64,000 bases of DNA from Batkoa obscura (lineage: Eukaryota > Entomophthoromycota > Entomophthoromycetes > Entomophthorales > Batkoaceae): positions 917,719-981,718 of the forward strand of contig JASVEC010000019.1 of assembly GCA_030770535.1 (NCBI GenBank), in the 5' to 3' direction. This document shows positions 10,029 through 20,874 of this stretch, piece after piece (position 1 is the stretch's first letter; each line of letters begins with the position of its first letter). The position numbers and the translations under genes are program-made. Below the pieces are notes generated by a model that made no database searches, was not told the DNA's origin, and saw only the letters and a list, made by a program, of their open reading frames with translations.

Positions 10029-10706
10029 TTAATAGTTAGAACCATCAACTGTATTTCCTAATAAAAACCTTCTTTCTAGTAATTCCTTATCTAAGCAATC
10101 TCTATAAAACACATCTGCAGGTACATTAATTTGTTTTTTATCTTTATAGCATTTCTTAACCTTCCTAAGTAGTTGGTAGTGAGCGATACGACAAGCTAAA
10201 GAGTTGCCAGAAATAGGATATTCTTTTTGAAAGAAACCCCATTTAGTGCAATCAAACAGATATTGATCATTGGAATTAAATGTAATCAATTCGCTGAATA
10301 ATTTATTAACTAAATTATTACCAACAATGAGTGGTTTAAAATCATCTTCTACAATAACACAAAACTTCTTTTTACATAAACCTAACAAGTTAAATAATAG
10401 TTGATGGATTTTAATTTCTTTCGGAGTTAATTCGAAAAACTCATTATCTGGCTTCTCTAGGGTGACTCCCTTTAAAGATTGGACTTCTATTCCTGCTTCT
10501 GTAAATGTTTTCACTAATGTTTTTGAGCGATACTTGCTTTGGTCACTCATTACTAAAACTAGAACACTTTCAGTAATAAATTCACTTTTCTTTTCATCCT
10601 TTATCAAATGGTTGATTACATAACCTTCTTTGAGATATGTTTTGATCAGGTAGGTACCCAATATTATACTAACAATTAACAGTAACAGCTTCTGAATGAC
10701 TCTCAT
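10029..10706 (-). CDS. GT25-like type II membrane protein
   Basis: 225 aa starting at the ATG at 10706. Residues ~5-25 form one hydrophobic segment (LLLLIVSIILGTYLI) after a short basic N-terminus, the signature of a type II Golgi/ER membrane anchor. The lumenal part begins VLVLVMSDQSKYRSKTLVKTF, has the ..EAGIEVQSLKGV..LTPKEIKIHQL pattern and then CVIVEDDFKPL, where the EDD could supply a metal-binding acidic motif. This order resembles glycosyltransferase family 25 (LPS/procollagen galactosyltransferase-like), where R..... A..H and EDD occur. The sugar and acceptor are unknown. It is shorter than typical GT25 proteins, so it may be a minimal or diverged member. Family membership is inference from motif order. 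Confidence 0.5.
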   Translation of the reverse strand: MRVIQKLLLLIVSIILGTYLIKTYLKEGYVINHLIKDEKKSEFITESVLVLVMSDQSKYRSKTLVKTFTEAGIEVQSLKGVTLEKPDNEFFELTPKEIKIHQLLFNLLGLCKKKFCVIVEDDFKPLIVGNNLVNKLFSELITFNSNDQYLFDCTKWGFFQKEYPISGNSLACRIAHYQLLRKVKKCYKDKKQINVPADVFYRDCLDKELLERRFLLGNTVDGSNY

Positions 10707-11242
10707 TTTTAACAAAGGTGTAAAGGTATAAAATAAATTGAATAGTTCTTAATATAAATATTTTTTTGAGTTTTGCTCCAATTAAATTAATTTCGGGAAC
10801 CTTCAATAAGAATAAATATTATATAATTATTTCTTAAAATGGCATTTTAAAGGCTAATACTTGTTCTTTGTGTTACAAAATTTTGCTCAAAATGAAATTA
10901 AATCTGCTTTTTCTAACCAATAATAGTTACAAATATAGTAAACTTTTAGGATAAATGAGTTAGTTCTAAAAATAATATTGCGTCATCTTTAATAAAATAT
11001 TTCTTTACTTTAAACTATATTAATCTGTTAAACAGTACTTCAAAATCTTAAAATTCTTGTCATTAATATAACATAATATATTCCTTGGCTTTATCTTTCA
11101 GTATTTTTTAGATGACAATAGTATTATAGTATGCCTGTTTTTTGATAAATTTGTTTAAAATTAATCTAAGGATAAATGTACAATTTTTAATATAATTAAA
11201 TAATTTAAAACACGGAGAAATAATATAGTATTTTTAATACAT

Positions 11243-11511
11243 CATGTTTATTTCAAGATAAATATTTGAATAAATTATAATAATAAAAATCAATAATAAT
11301 CTGAACTGAAAGTAAACAAGATATAAAAATTCAATAATAGTATAAATTGAAGTAATTGCTATCAAAACTATACCAATTTCTATTATGAATTTCTATATTT
11401 TATTTATTTACACTTTCTACTATTATTGAATTTTTATATCTTGTTTACTTTCAGTTCAGATTATTATTGATTTTTATTATTATAACTTGTTTAAATACTT
11501 GAAATAAACAT
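11243..11511. repeat. Long inverted repeat (foldback element)
   Basis: Arms of about 95 bp (11243-11342 and 11418-11511) are near-perfect reverse complements around a ~75-bp loop. Outer ends read CATGTTTATTTCAAG and CTTGAAATAAACATG. The arms could fold into a long hairpin, as in foldback or tourist-like MITEs, and no frame is present inside. The right end coincides with the ATGT target duplication of the neighbouring GGGGATG MITE. No flanking duplication of its own is obvious. Confidence 0.7.
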
Positions 11512-11513
11512 GT

Positions 11514-11611
11514 GGGAATGTTTTTTTTGGTTTCATTACTTTCTCTATTTTTTAAGCACTATTTGAGTGGAAAGATTGCTGGTAAAATTCTTAATGAAAA
11601 AATACATCCCC
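11514..11611 (-). mobile_element. GGGGATG MITE
   Basis: Reverse copy with ATGT on both sides. It was inserted at the right terminus of the long inverted repeat. Confidence 0.85.
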
Positions 11612-11741
11612 ATGTATTAAAAATACTGTGTGATATTTTCATAGTTTAGCCTAAACATTAATTGAAATTCAGTTTAAAAGACTTAAATTATGATACATAC
11701 AATTGAACTTTTATTATTTAAAAAAATGATACAAAAAATAA

Positions 11742-12749
11742 CTAAAATGAATGCAAATCAAGTGCCTGTAACAAAGCAAAGGTATCTAGCCTAGTTCTTG
11801 GGTTTCTGTCCAACATTTTAGAAAGTAAATCAGCAAGGTATGGGTCAATTCCTTGTTTTAAAAAGAAATTGATACCATGATACCTCTTGAAAAAGGGGTC
11901 TTTCGCTTTAGCCAATGTCCATGGGAAATGTCCTTTAATTAGGATAAAGAGTATAATCCCTAATGACCATACATCCGCTTTGAATTGACAATAACCTTCT
12001 TGGTGCTCCAATACTTCAGGTGCTAGATAAGATAAAGAACCTATTAATTCACTTGTAGATTCAGTAGGGGTAATAGATGAGGAAGTAAAAGAAGTGATTT
12101 TCAATTTATTCTTTATGAAATAAATATTTTCCAACTTTAAATCACGATGTACAATATTTCTTTGATGTAGATAATTTAAACCTTGTAATAATTGTTTAAT
12201 AAAATTGATAGACTCCCTTTGAATTAATTTTGAGTCGTATCTTGTTAACTTTAATAAATCTTTATTACAATATTCATATAAAAATATAATTTGATTGTTT
12301 AATACTATTAAATCTATTAATGGTAATACATTTTCATGCTCTATAATTGTTATAATATAAAGTTCATTTAATAATAAATTCATCATTAAATCATTGTTAT
12401 ATATTTCTTTGACGTTATATTTAGTTGGTTTACCAATTAATAAGAAAGAGGGGTCTGTTTTACTTTCTAATAAATAAGAAGGGTCGCCATAACCTAAGCC
12501 AATCTTTAAATTTAATTTATTGTAATTACGATATGAGTTTGTCTTTATACGATGATTTAACCATTTCAATAAATTGAGTTTGATTGCTTCATTTATTGTT
12601 GGTGTAGTTAAGGTTGGCAAGTAGGTAGCAGTATACTTTGGCTCTAAATTTAATAATTCTTCTTCTACTAACGTAGATTTTGTTAATTTTGGTGTGGTAG
12701 ATATTATAATGTCAGCAACGTTATTTATATAATTCTTCAAATAAACCAT
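11742..12749 (-). CDS. Protein kinase-like protein, DFG aspartate missing (candidate pseudokinase)
   Basis: 335 aa, single exon. Kinase landmarks in order: a degenerate glycine loop (GLGYGDPSYLL, ~81-91), a candidate VAIK lysine in FLLIGKPTK, the hinge IIFLYEYCNKDL, the catalytic loop HRDLKLEN (~201), LSYLAPEVLE in place of the APE motif, DVWSLGIILFILIKGHFPW, and the final arginine in RNPRTRLD. Where DFG should stand, 18 residues after HRD, it reads SFT (~219). The metal-binding aspartate is therefore absent although the catalytic-loop Asp and Asn are kept. The overall style (HRDLKLEN, DVWSLGI, FPW) resembles the fungal Npr/Hal family of transporter-regulating kinases. It could be a pseudokinase or a low-activity kinase; the reading frame is otherwise intact. 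Confidence 0.85.
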   Translation of the reverse strand: MVYLKNYINNVADIIISTTPKLTKSTLVEEELLNLEPKYTATYLPTLTTPTINEAIKLNLLKWLNHRIKTNSYRNYNKLNLKIGLGYGDPSYLLESKTDPSFLLIGKPTKYNVKEIYNNDLMMNLLLNELYIITIIEHENVLPLIDLIVLNNQIIFLYEYCNKDLLKLTRYDSKLIQRESINFIKQLLQGLNYLHQRNIVHRDLKLENIYFIKNKLKITSFTSSSITPTESTSELIGSLSYLAPEVLEHQEGYCQFKADVWSLGIILFILIKGHFPWTLAKAKDPFFKRYHGINFFLKQGIDPYLADLLSKMLDRNPRTRLDTFALLQALDLHSF

Positions 12750-13880
12750 CTTAAAAATTAAATGTTAAGTTTCATTTTGTTACATTTATATACTCTTTTT
12801 CGCTTTATTCCTTTATCTTGGTAACATCAGATGATTTAATTATCATTGAACAGATGTTTAATTTTTAAAATATATGGCCATATTAAGTAATGTTTCTGTT
12901 AAAATACAGTTTAAAATCTATGGTACTTAGATATTTTAAACACTGTGGATTTTATTCAAACCAATGATAATGAAAATCCTTGAAATATAAATAATTTCAG
13001 CAAATCAGATTAATGAATTGATAAATTAATTATTTCATTTGTTCTCAAATTCATAAAACAATACCCAAACCAATTTATTAATTATCTGAGTAAAAATTTA
13101 ACTTTAAATAGAAAGGCATCGATCTAAATTTTAACAATCATGATACAAAATAAATTAATTAACCTTAAAGAGTTAATAAATCTAACAAATTTAAAGATAA
13201 AAGTAAATCAATATATTGTATTAAAAAATCAAAAAATCATTGAAATATCTCCATAACATATTCTAATAATAAAAAAACTGTTGTAAAGTCATATTTATTA
13301 AAGTTCCTTTAAGTGAAAAGTTTAACCATTTTTTATTACTAATAAATCATTGAATATAATAAATTATTCAAGTATAATGAAATTTATTCTTAGTTTCTTT
13401 ATATTTATGTCATTTCCTATTACACAATAATAATGTTAATATTAATAAAATGAAAGACACTAATTATTGTGATAAAAATATTAAATATTAAACTATGGCA
13501 TACTAAAACTATTATAATATAACACCCGTTTTCCAGGGTGTTTAAAGCTTTAATGGAAACTTTAAACTAAACGGGACTAAATAATATATTTGTTTTTAAA
13601 AAGTTGCCACCTTTTATAACTGTAAAAATAAATATTACGACTACATTGTGATTCGAATAAGTTATAATCAAGCGTAATTAGATGAAATAATCATAATAAA
13701 ATTTAAGCTTAAATTAAACATTATAAATAACTATGGAATATATAAAAATCGATTAGCTTATAAATAAAGTTAAATACAATTGAAGTTAATAATAGTCATA
13801 GATAATGAGATAAATAGGTAAATAAATTTAATGAGATTAAATCACAATAACCTTATTTATTTTTAGATGAAATAGTATAT

Positions 13881-13976
13881 GGGGGTGTTTTTTGACTTGA
13901 TTATTTTTTCCATTTTTAAGCGCTATTTTAGTAGAAAAATTGTTAGTAAAATTCTTAAATACAAAAGTACGTCCCC
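13881..13976 (-). mobile_element. GGGGATG MITE
   Basis: Reverse copy, ends GGGGGTG and CGTCCCC, ATAT on both sides. Confidence 0.87.
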
Positions 13977-14152
13977 ATATCCTAAATATCACTAAAACTA
14001 TTTGTTTTACTTTTTAATTACAGACTAATAACTTGATGTGATTAATTTAAAAAAGACAAAGCTGTCTATTTTACCATTTCAGTATTAGTAACTAATGTAT
14101 TATAATTTTATGTTAACGTTTTATACATTCTATCAATCTATAATAAATGAAG

Positions 14153-14208
14153 TTAACTTGTATTAACTTGTATTAACTTGTATTAACTTGTATTAACTTG
14201 TATTAACT
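14153..14208. repeat. Minisatellite, 10-bp unit TATTAACTTG
   Basis: About five and a half perfect head-to-tail units of TATTAACTTG. Perfect identity suggests recent expansion or active slippage. Confidence 0.95.
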
Positions 14209-14288
14209 GGACCAAAGATCTAACCTAAAGCTCTGTGACCAAAAATCATCAACATCTGCTTATGTATTATTTTGCCTAACTACTGTAT

Positions 14289-14384
14289 TGGAGTGTTTTT
14301 TTTGACTTGATTATTTTTTCCATTTTTTAAGCGCTATTTAAGTGAAGCTGTTAGTAAAATTCTTAGGCACAAAAATACATTCCC
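14289..14384 (-). mobile_element. GGGGATG MITE, internally shortened
   Basis: Reverse copy flanked by GTAT on both sides. A few bases are missing after the core AAGTG, where other copies read GAAAAATT. Confidence 0.83.
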
Positions 14385-15113
14385 GTATATTTTATTTGAA
14401 ATTACGATAAAGTTTTCAGAAATATAAACTAATAAAAATAAATAGAAAAATTACATGGCTATTTTAATAAAAGTTGTAATGATATGTTTATACGAATATT
14501 CCTTTCAGAAAATATGTACTTTAAAAGACTTAAATTGATATTAAAAAATACTTGTTCTAATTTTCTTAAATTTAATAGTTTTGTATTTCGCTTATAGCAA
14601 TTTATAATCTTTGCTGAGTTTTGCTTAAAGTAATTTCAGCCAAACTTCGTGAGTATGACTATTTTAGAATATAAAACTAATACAATATTCTATACTTTAA
14701 ATTCTAATTACTATTAAATAATTTCAAAGAGATTAATATTAGTTTATATTAATTTCTAATTTATTATATTATTATTATAGTTGACTAAAAACAATTAAAA
14801 TATTTTAAAATACTTTAAATCGTGAATTTTTAAACCTTGGAAGCATCAGAGGCATATAAGTCTTCTATTAGTGAAAGTAAGAAAAAAATAAAGTGGAGAT
14901 TACTGATAAAATGAAGTTTATGAATAAAATAGAAGCTTTGGGCAAGATACAGAAAGTTGCAATATTAATTAGCTAATCCAATGAAAGGATTTTAATTTAA
15001 GAGCACTTGCTTTGATTGGATTAGAGTATATTCAATTGTAAATTTTAACTTCATCGAAAACATCACAAACGAATAATTTTTAAAACTTAGCTTAAAAAAT
15101 TGAACAAGCATAT

Positions 15114-15207
15114 AGGGATATTTTTTGATTTCATCTCTTTCTATCTTTTAAGCCGCTATTTGGGCGGAAAATTTGTTAGTAAAATTCTTGAACAAAAATA
15201 CATTCTC
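15114..15207 (-). mobile_element. GGGGATG MITE, diverged
   Basis: Reverse copy. Ends AGGGATA and CATTCTC, flanked by ATAT on both sides. Confidence 0.8.
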
Positions 15208-17407
15208 ATATGTTTTGAAAATAATTAAAAATAAAATAGAATTATTTACATTAACATATTTTCAAAGTTAAGTAATTTGAAAATATGTTAACTTTAAATC
15301 AAATATTGTTTAAATAGTTTAATATTGAATACTTTTGCAACTTTCTAGGTAAATTTTAAACTTTATTTATTAATCAACCACATATAGATTCTCTTTGTTA
15401 TCAAAATTCTAAATGAGTGAATAAAAAAGAAAATAAATTCAATGATTTACTAAATATAGTTATTTGAGATTTGTTTTTTCATAATCAAATTGGTTTAAAA
15501 TTTATATTTAAAATCACATGAATTGAATTAACAACTATTAATTTTTTTTGCTATACAATATTATATTTAAAACTGAATGTCTAAAATTTCATGGATATAA
15601 ATTCTTAGTTATAAACATCTTTCCATATAAGATAGTGACTAAGTTAGATATAAATTATAATATTGTATTTTAAGCTCTAAAAAATTTTATATTTATTCTT
15701 TTCAACAATCGAATGACTTTTTGTAAATAAGCTTTAATTAGTATATGAAAAAATTAAAATAAGCTAAATAATGGACTTTACCTAGATTAAGCGATATACT
15801 TTTATAGTAGATAGCGCATGGATTAAAAATGGAATAAAGATTGATATATTCATAAAGTCCTTTTTGTTCTATATGTGTTTAATCTATTATTCAAATGGAG
15901 CAATTAATCCTAATTTTGAAGTTCTATATAAACACTCCTAATTAATTTGTAAGAATAGATAATAAAAACCTATAAAAGTAAAACAATACTTCATTAGAAA
16001 TGCTTTTAACCGATATTAATAGTAATCTAAAATCCTATTGAGGTTTTTAATTAATAGTTTGGAATTTTAAATATGAATTTTGCAGAAATAGCCTTACTTT
16101 GATAAACTATAATGATATATCCATAGCTGGGTATTTTCTAGTCGTTTCAAGCTTATATAGTTGTTTATACTATTACTATATTATTATAATGTTATATAAA
16201 CACAGCTGTTAGTCATTGATTAATACTAATAATTGATAGAAAAACCTAATCACATGTTCTTATAACGATACTTGAAAGCTATACCATCGTGATTGTATAT
16301 ATCTGAGGTTTTTAACCATTTATTGTTAGTTTCCAGTTTAATTCAAAATAAAAGTTACTCTTTATGAGTTTTTAGAAATGGTTTTTATTAGTATGGTTCA
16401 CATTAAAGTCCATCTTATTTCATTTAAATTGAGAACCAACGAAGAATAATCAACAAAAAATGCGGATATATATAACCACTGGTGTAAGTTCATTTTAATC
16501 GACTCCCATATTAATACGTTTAAACTTGTTTAAAATATGGTTTCTAAAATTATTGTATTTGGACATGTATTCTATAAATTAAATCTAATAAATATAAAGA
16601 CAATATTATATAAAAACGTAGAAAGTGCCATGTATAGCTGTGTATTCATACTTGTTTATATAAGGATAAGTATTCAATTAACTTTGTTTAACTTGAAAAA
16701 TAACACCGGTATGATAAAGGAATTCCTTTTGATTTAAGTTTTAAGTTTGCTTAGTAAAAGATATAATGTCAAACTATACAATCTAAATTATTAAAGTAGT
16801 AGTCGAAAAATCTGTACTAAAAACATAATAACTTATTCGAATTTAATTATTACATTGCTCACATAAAATACATATGTTCAGCGTTTATATTTATTATTCA
16901 TTAATCTAGATTTGGACCATATTATTAACTAAAACAAATATTGATGAGAAGTTTACTAAAAGTCTGTAATATAATGAGCATTTCTAAAGTCAGAACAATA
17001 GTATACTGAAGTAGTCATGAGACATTAAATATTGATTTGTTTCATGATAATGATTTCTAGATAATATCGGCTTTAATTAAATCCTCACTGTCACTGAAAC
17101 CTAAAGGATAAAGGATTGAAGTTGAACCTCATTAAACAATAACCAAAAAATGGTTTTTCAACCTTATTGAATGTCACGTTTTGATCTCCTTTATTATAAA
17201 AACTCACTTATTTAATTAAAATTACGATTTTATCCACTTATTAACTTTATCATTCTATGAATTTACTTAAACATGTATTTAAGCTCAGATCAAATAGACA
17301 TTTAATTAGTATATTAACATCATACTATTGAAATTTATATTGTTAGATTAAATAACATAGTTATTTCAGGTCTTATTTGTATTTTTGTAAGTTTTAAAGA
17401 ATCAAAT

Positions 17408-17502
17408 GGGGATGTATTTTTGTGTTTAAGAATTTTACTAACGAATTTTCCACTCAAATAGCACTTAAAAGATAGAAAAAGTGATAAAGCCAAAAAAATC
17501 CC
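17408..17502 (+). mobile_element. GGGGATG MITE
   Basis: Forward copy. Left flank AAAT and right flank AAAA. The right end is slightly eroded (ATCCC). Confidence 0.83.
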
Positions 17503-18067
17503 AAAATATCTTTCATTTCAACTAAATTTAATGATAGAAGCAATTAATTTGTTTTATTAAATTTTTCCTGACTTTATAGAAATTTCTTAAAGTAAACCTC
17601 ATAATTAAAGACAATAACTCGCATTAGATAACCCTCATAAAAGTCATACTATGTTAAATCATTTATTGATTTTTCAAACTATATTTTTTTCTAAAATAAT
17701 AAAACGACCATATTTTAACAAGGATTCGGCTTATTAAAAAATTTGCTTCATTTTTTTACAAATTACTAATAATATAGCCAAGATTTCTAGGAATAAAAAA
17801 TAGAACTATTGAATATTTTTAGAAGGTTGATTGATTGCTAATTTAGGAACTTATAATTATTTAATAAAAAGAACTGTTCTTTTAAGTGTATTTTCACAAT
17901 AAAGCCAAGCTAACTTATTAAGAAAAAGAAGCTATTTTTTTTTCTTTAAAAGTACAAGTAACAACTTTAGAATAAATTTCATTTAGTTCAAATGTTCAAC
18001 TCAAAATATACCAACAATAGCAATAAAGTACCTTGAAGCTGATTGGGTTCTTTGAAATTTTAAAAAG

Positions 18068-18075
18068 TATATAAA
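18068..18075 (+). promoter_or_regulatory. TATA box of the 18120 gene
   Basis: TATATAAA 45 bp before the ATG at 18120, a normal spacing for a short leader. Confidence 0.5.
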
Positions 18076-18119
18076 GCAAAGGGTTATGGCATTGTTTTAT
18101 TTAAAAATAAACTTAGAAG

Positions 18120-18770
18120 ATGACTAAAGAAATTTGCAATAGTTACATGAATTTAAATGTCTGTTCAAGTCCTTGGAATCCCGAAACATATAACTACTGT
18201 AATTTATTAAATCTAAAAAACAACATCCACTTGAATCCTATTTCTATAAGCAGTAGCTTTAGTATGAATAGTGTCCCTATTTTATATAATAACCTCTCAT
18301 GCTGTGACAATGTAGTGAGTGATATAAAGCATAATACACAACAAACAAGTAAGCCAAAAACCCTGACGCGCTCCAAAGAGTTATTCGAATACTTCATTGA
18401 TGATAAAGCACAGTTTAATTTAGAGTATAAACTCGAATTAAACATGAAACAATTGGATTATGTTTTGATAGATAACTTTTATCTGATTAGAAATATCGAT
18501 ATAATGAAGAAAGTGTGTATACATGATATGATGTTTTTGAAGAAAAATTCAGTCATTCCTTTTTATAAATTAAATTTGTTAATCATATGCTTGCTGACTT
18601 TGTCTCTTGTCCCGGAATTAAATTTACAGCATATGATCCCGGAATATGTAGATAGGTTAAGGAATGTTACACTAAACGTCCATCAATTATGTCTAAAAAA
18701 ACAGGCTTCATTTACTAACTACTATTACATTGATCTTGCTAGAAACTTGTTTTCATATTTAAACCAATAA
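18120..18770 (+). CDS. Conserved-looking protein of unknown function
   Basis: 216 aa, single exon, with a good TATA box 45 bp upstream. Residues ~1-80 look disordered, rich in Asn, Ser and Cys. From ~84 (SKELFEYFIDDKAQFNLEYKLELNMKQL) to the end the protein is helical, with hydrophobic stretches (FYKLNLLIICLLTLSLVPEL) and paired leucines. The helical spacing faintly recalls a cyclin-box or other all-alpha domain, but no signature supports that. Base use is more mixed than in the surrounding AT desert, which supports real coding. It stands alone in a transposon-rich region, so it may be an accessory or lineage-specific gene. Confidence 0.6.
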   Translation: MTKEICNSYMNLNVCSSPWNPETYNYCNLLNLKNNIHLNPISISSSFSMNSVPILYNNLSCCDNVVSDIKHNTQQTSKPKTLTRSKELFEYFIDDKAQFNLEYKLELNMKQLDYVLIDNFYLIRNIDIMKKVCIHDMMFLKKNSVIPFYKLNLLIICLLTLSLVPELNLQHMIPEYVDRLRNVTLNVHQLCLKKQASFTNYYYIDLARNLFSYLNQ

Positions 18771-18874
18771 ATTATTTTTTGTTAAATTCAATTCTTGTTT
18801 TTTATCCTTTTTAAAAAATAAAAATGTATAGCCATACTGAAGATTTTTGCTTTATTTATAAGACATCAGTATAT

Positions 18875-20091
18875 GGGGTTGTCTGAATTAGTTTCATTGT
18901 TTTATACAATTTTTTTTAAAAATTGTATTTTAAAAACTTCGCTTAAAATTCTATAAAATCAAATTTTTTATTAAAACAAAAGCACCCAGACACAGCTCTA
19001 AATCATTCTATTATAGTTTATAATGTAAGCTAGTTGAATTTCTACTAGATCTTAAATACATATTCTTATAAAACTTTATTGAGAAATATTTATTATAAAC
19101 TGCTTTATAATCAGCATCGCAGGTTTGTTATCAAATAAATAAATTATTTTAATGTTATAATTATATTATTAATATATTCATAAGTTAATAAATAGCTACA
19201 TAGAAGGGAGTGGTTAGCCCTAAAAATATAATTAACCATCGATATATAGTACAGGTAACAATAGTTTTTACATATTATTACAGTTACTTGTTCTTTGAGT
19301 ATTTATTAACTTAACTATTAATAACTTAAGTAATCTTAACATTTAACAATCTATTTCTATCATTTAACAAACTACTTACTTGCTTAATGAATATCGAAAT
19401 TTTTAAATTCTCTGTTATCTTTGTGAGGTAAGCTGGGATTGATCTTTTAATTCTTGTATTTTCTATAGACTCTATAACTTTAATTGGAACTATATCGCTT
19501 TTTTTTTGATGTATCGGATACTGGATAACAGTGTAGTTTATTGTTATGTTTAATAAAGTGTGAATACTTCTTAATACCTTGAACCTCTATTATTCTTTTT
19601 GTGTTTTTGTTTCTTTTATACTTTTAAAAAGTCATATCTGTTTTCCCATTATTAACAGTCGAGTTATTAATTTTATTATGCTCGCAAATAAAAGCCTCAA
19701 ATCTTGAAATTAATTGATCGATATCTTCTATTTTACCTAACGCTTCAAAAGCACTTTTCTATTTTGAAAGGTTTCCAAAATGTCCATCAACTATACTTTT
19801 TCCATGATGCTCAGCAAAAAAATTAAGATTAACATTCAAACTACTATTTATTTTATGAATTTGTTTAAACATATAATGTAGGAACTCTTGGGATCTAAAA
19901 TGATTTCCCGTATCTGCCCATATATTAATTTTTATAAACTTTTAAATAAAAGCTCTGTAGAGATTAAATCGATTAAACAATCTCCTGCATATGGGAATGT
20001 ATTTTTATATTTAAGAATTTTACTAACAAATTCTCCACTTAAATGGCGCTTAAAAAATGTAAAAAGTAATGAAGTCAAAAAAAAAATCCCC
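18875..20091 (-). mobile_element. 1217-bp chimeric transposon copy (transposon end + MITE end)
   Basis: Reverse-complement copy of exactly 27775-28991, the right-hand part of the large transposon plus one nested MITE. Length is the same (1217 bp) and sequence nearly identical, with only a handful of differences seen by eye. Its left boundary is the transposon right terminus (GGGGTTGTCTGAATTAGTTT). Its right boundary is the outer end of the nested MITE (…ATCCCC). ATAT flanks both sides. It carries the C-terminal half of the transposase frame, including DTGNHFRS and HGKSIVDGHFG. It looks like a unit mobilised with one end from each element; a deletion at a MITE is the alternative. Confidence 0.85.
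19993..20091 (+). mobile_element. GGGGATG MITE forming one end of the chimeric copy
   Basis: 99 bp, the same length as its counterpart at 27775-27873 and carrying the same private variants. It is therefore the same insertion, duplicated together with the transposon fragment. Confidence 0.88.
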
Positions 20092-20439
20092 ATATATTAT
20101 TTTTACTTGAGGTCACAAATTTAGAACTTTATTGATGACATAAAGTTTATAAGAATTATAGTTATTCTAATAAATAAAATTTCACCAAATAACTTTGTAC
20201 ATTTTCAAAACCGCGCCCTTGTATTTTCAAGTGGTAGTATTATTTTATTAACTTATTCTTTGAACCCTTACCTTCAAGCAAAAGTGCCAAGTGTTTTATT
20301 CATAACGAAAAAACACAGTTTCTTTTTATTTTCAAAGATATAAAGTTATTACAGCTCTTTTACAACCCTCAGCGATTTTTTTTGTAGATTATTTGTATAG
20401 GCGATTTTTTCAAATTTAATCTTATATTAAATTGTATAT

Positions 20440-20537
20440 GGGGTTTTTTTTTTGCTTCATTACTTTTTCCATCTTTTAAGCACTATTTGAGTAGAAAATT
20501 CGTTAGTAAAACTCTTAAACACAAAAATACATCCCCC
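20440..20537 (-). mobile_element. GGGGATG MITE
   Basis: Reverse copy. Left flank ATAT, right flank CTAT. Confidence 0.85.
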
Positions 20538-20656
20538 TATCATGGTTTTTTTCTCTTAAATGAGTAATTGTATTGCAAGAGCTGCTACAACAGCTGTAAA
20601 AACCAAATTCGAAGTAACTAATCTAAGCTAAAGTATTAATTAAATGTCATTAATAT

Positions 20657-20754
20657 GGTGATATATTTTTTTATTTAAGGATTTTACTAGGAATTTTTCC
20701 ATTCAAACAGCACTTAGTAAATGGAAAAAGTGATGAAACCAAAAAAGCACTTCC
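20657..20754 (+). mobile_element. GGGGATG MITE, diverged
   Basis: Forward copy with ATAT on both sides; ends GGTGATA and CACTTCC. Confidence 0.82.
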
Positions 20755-20778
20755 ATATAGTTAGTTACCTTTATATCA

Positions 20779-20874
20779 GGGGATTTATTTTTGTATTTAA
20801 AAGTTTTACTAACAATTTTCCACTCAGATAGCGCTTAAAATATGGAAAGTAATGAAGTCAAAAAAAACATCCCC
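20779..20874 (+). mobile_element. GGGGATG MITE
   Basis: Forward copy 24 bp beyond the previous one, same orientation. Flanks ATCA and ATAG. Confidence 0.84.

Larger units (their letters stand above)
10707..11741. other. Intergenic with a long inverted repeat and a MITE
   Basis: The left half is featureless AT-rich sequence. The right half carries the inverted repeat at 11243-11511 and the MITE at 11514-11611, which lies against its right arm. Confidence 0.6.
12750..18119. other. 5.4-kb gene-poor region with MITEs and a minisatellite
   Basis: No supported gene on either strand. It holds MITE copies at 13881, 14289, 15114 and 17408 and a 10-bp tandem repeat at 14153-14208. Open frames present, such as 16537-16737, are short, ATG-poor and without recognisable residue pattern. 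I see no tRNA or rRNA signature. Confidence 0.6.

Noticed and set aside
16537-16737. 66-residue frame in the gene desert
   Set aside because: No promoter, no homologous motif, residue mix of translated AT-rich DNA; expected by chance.
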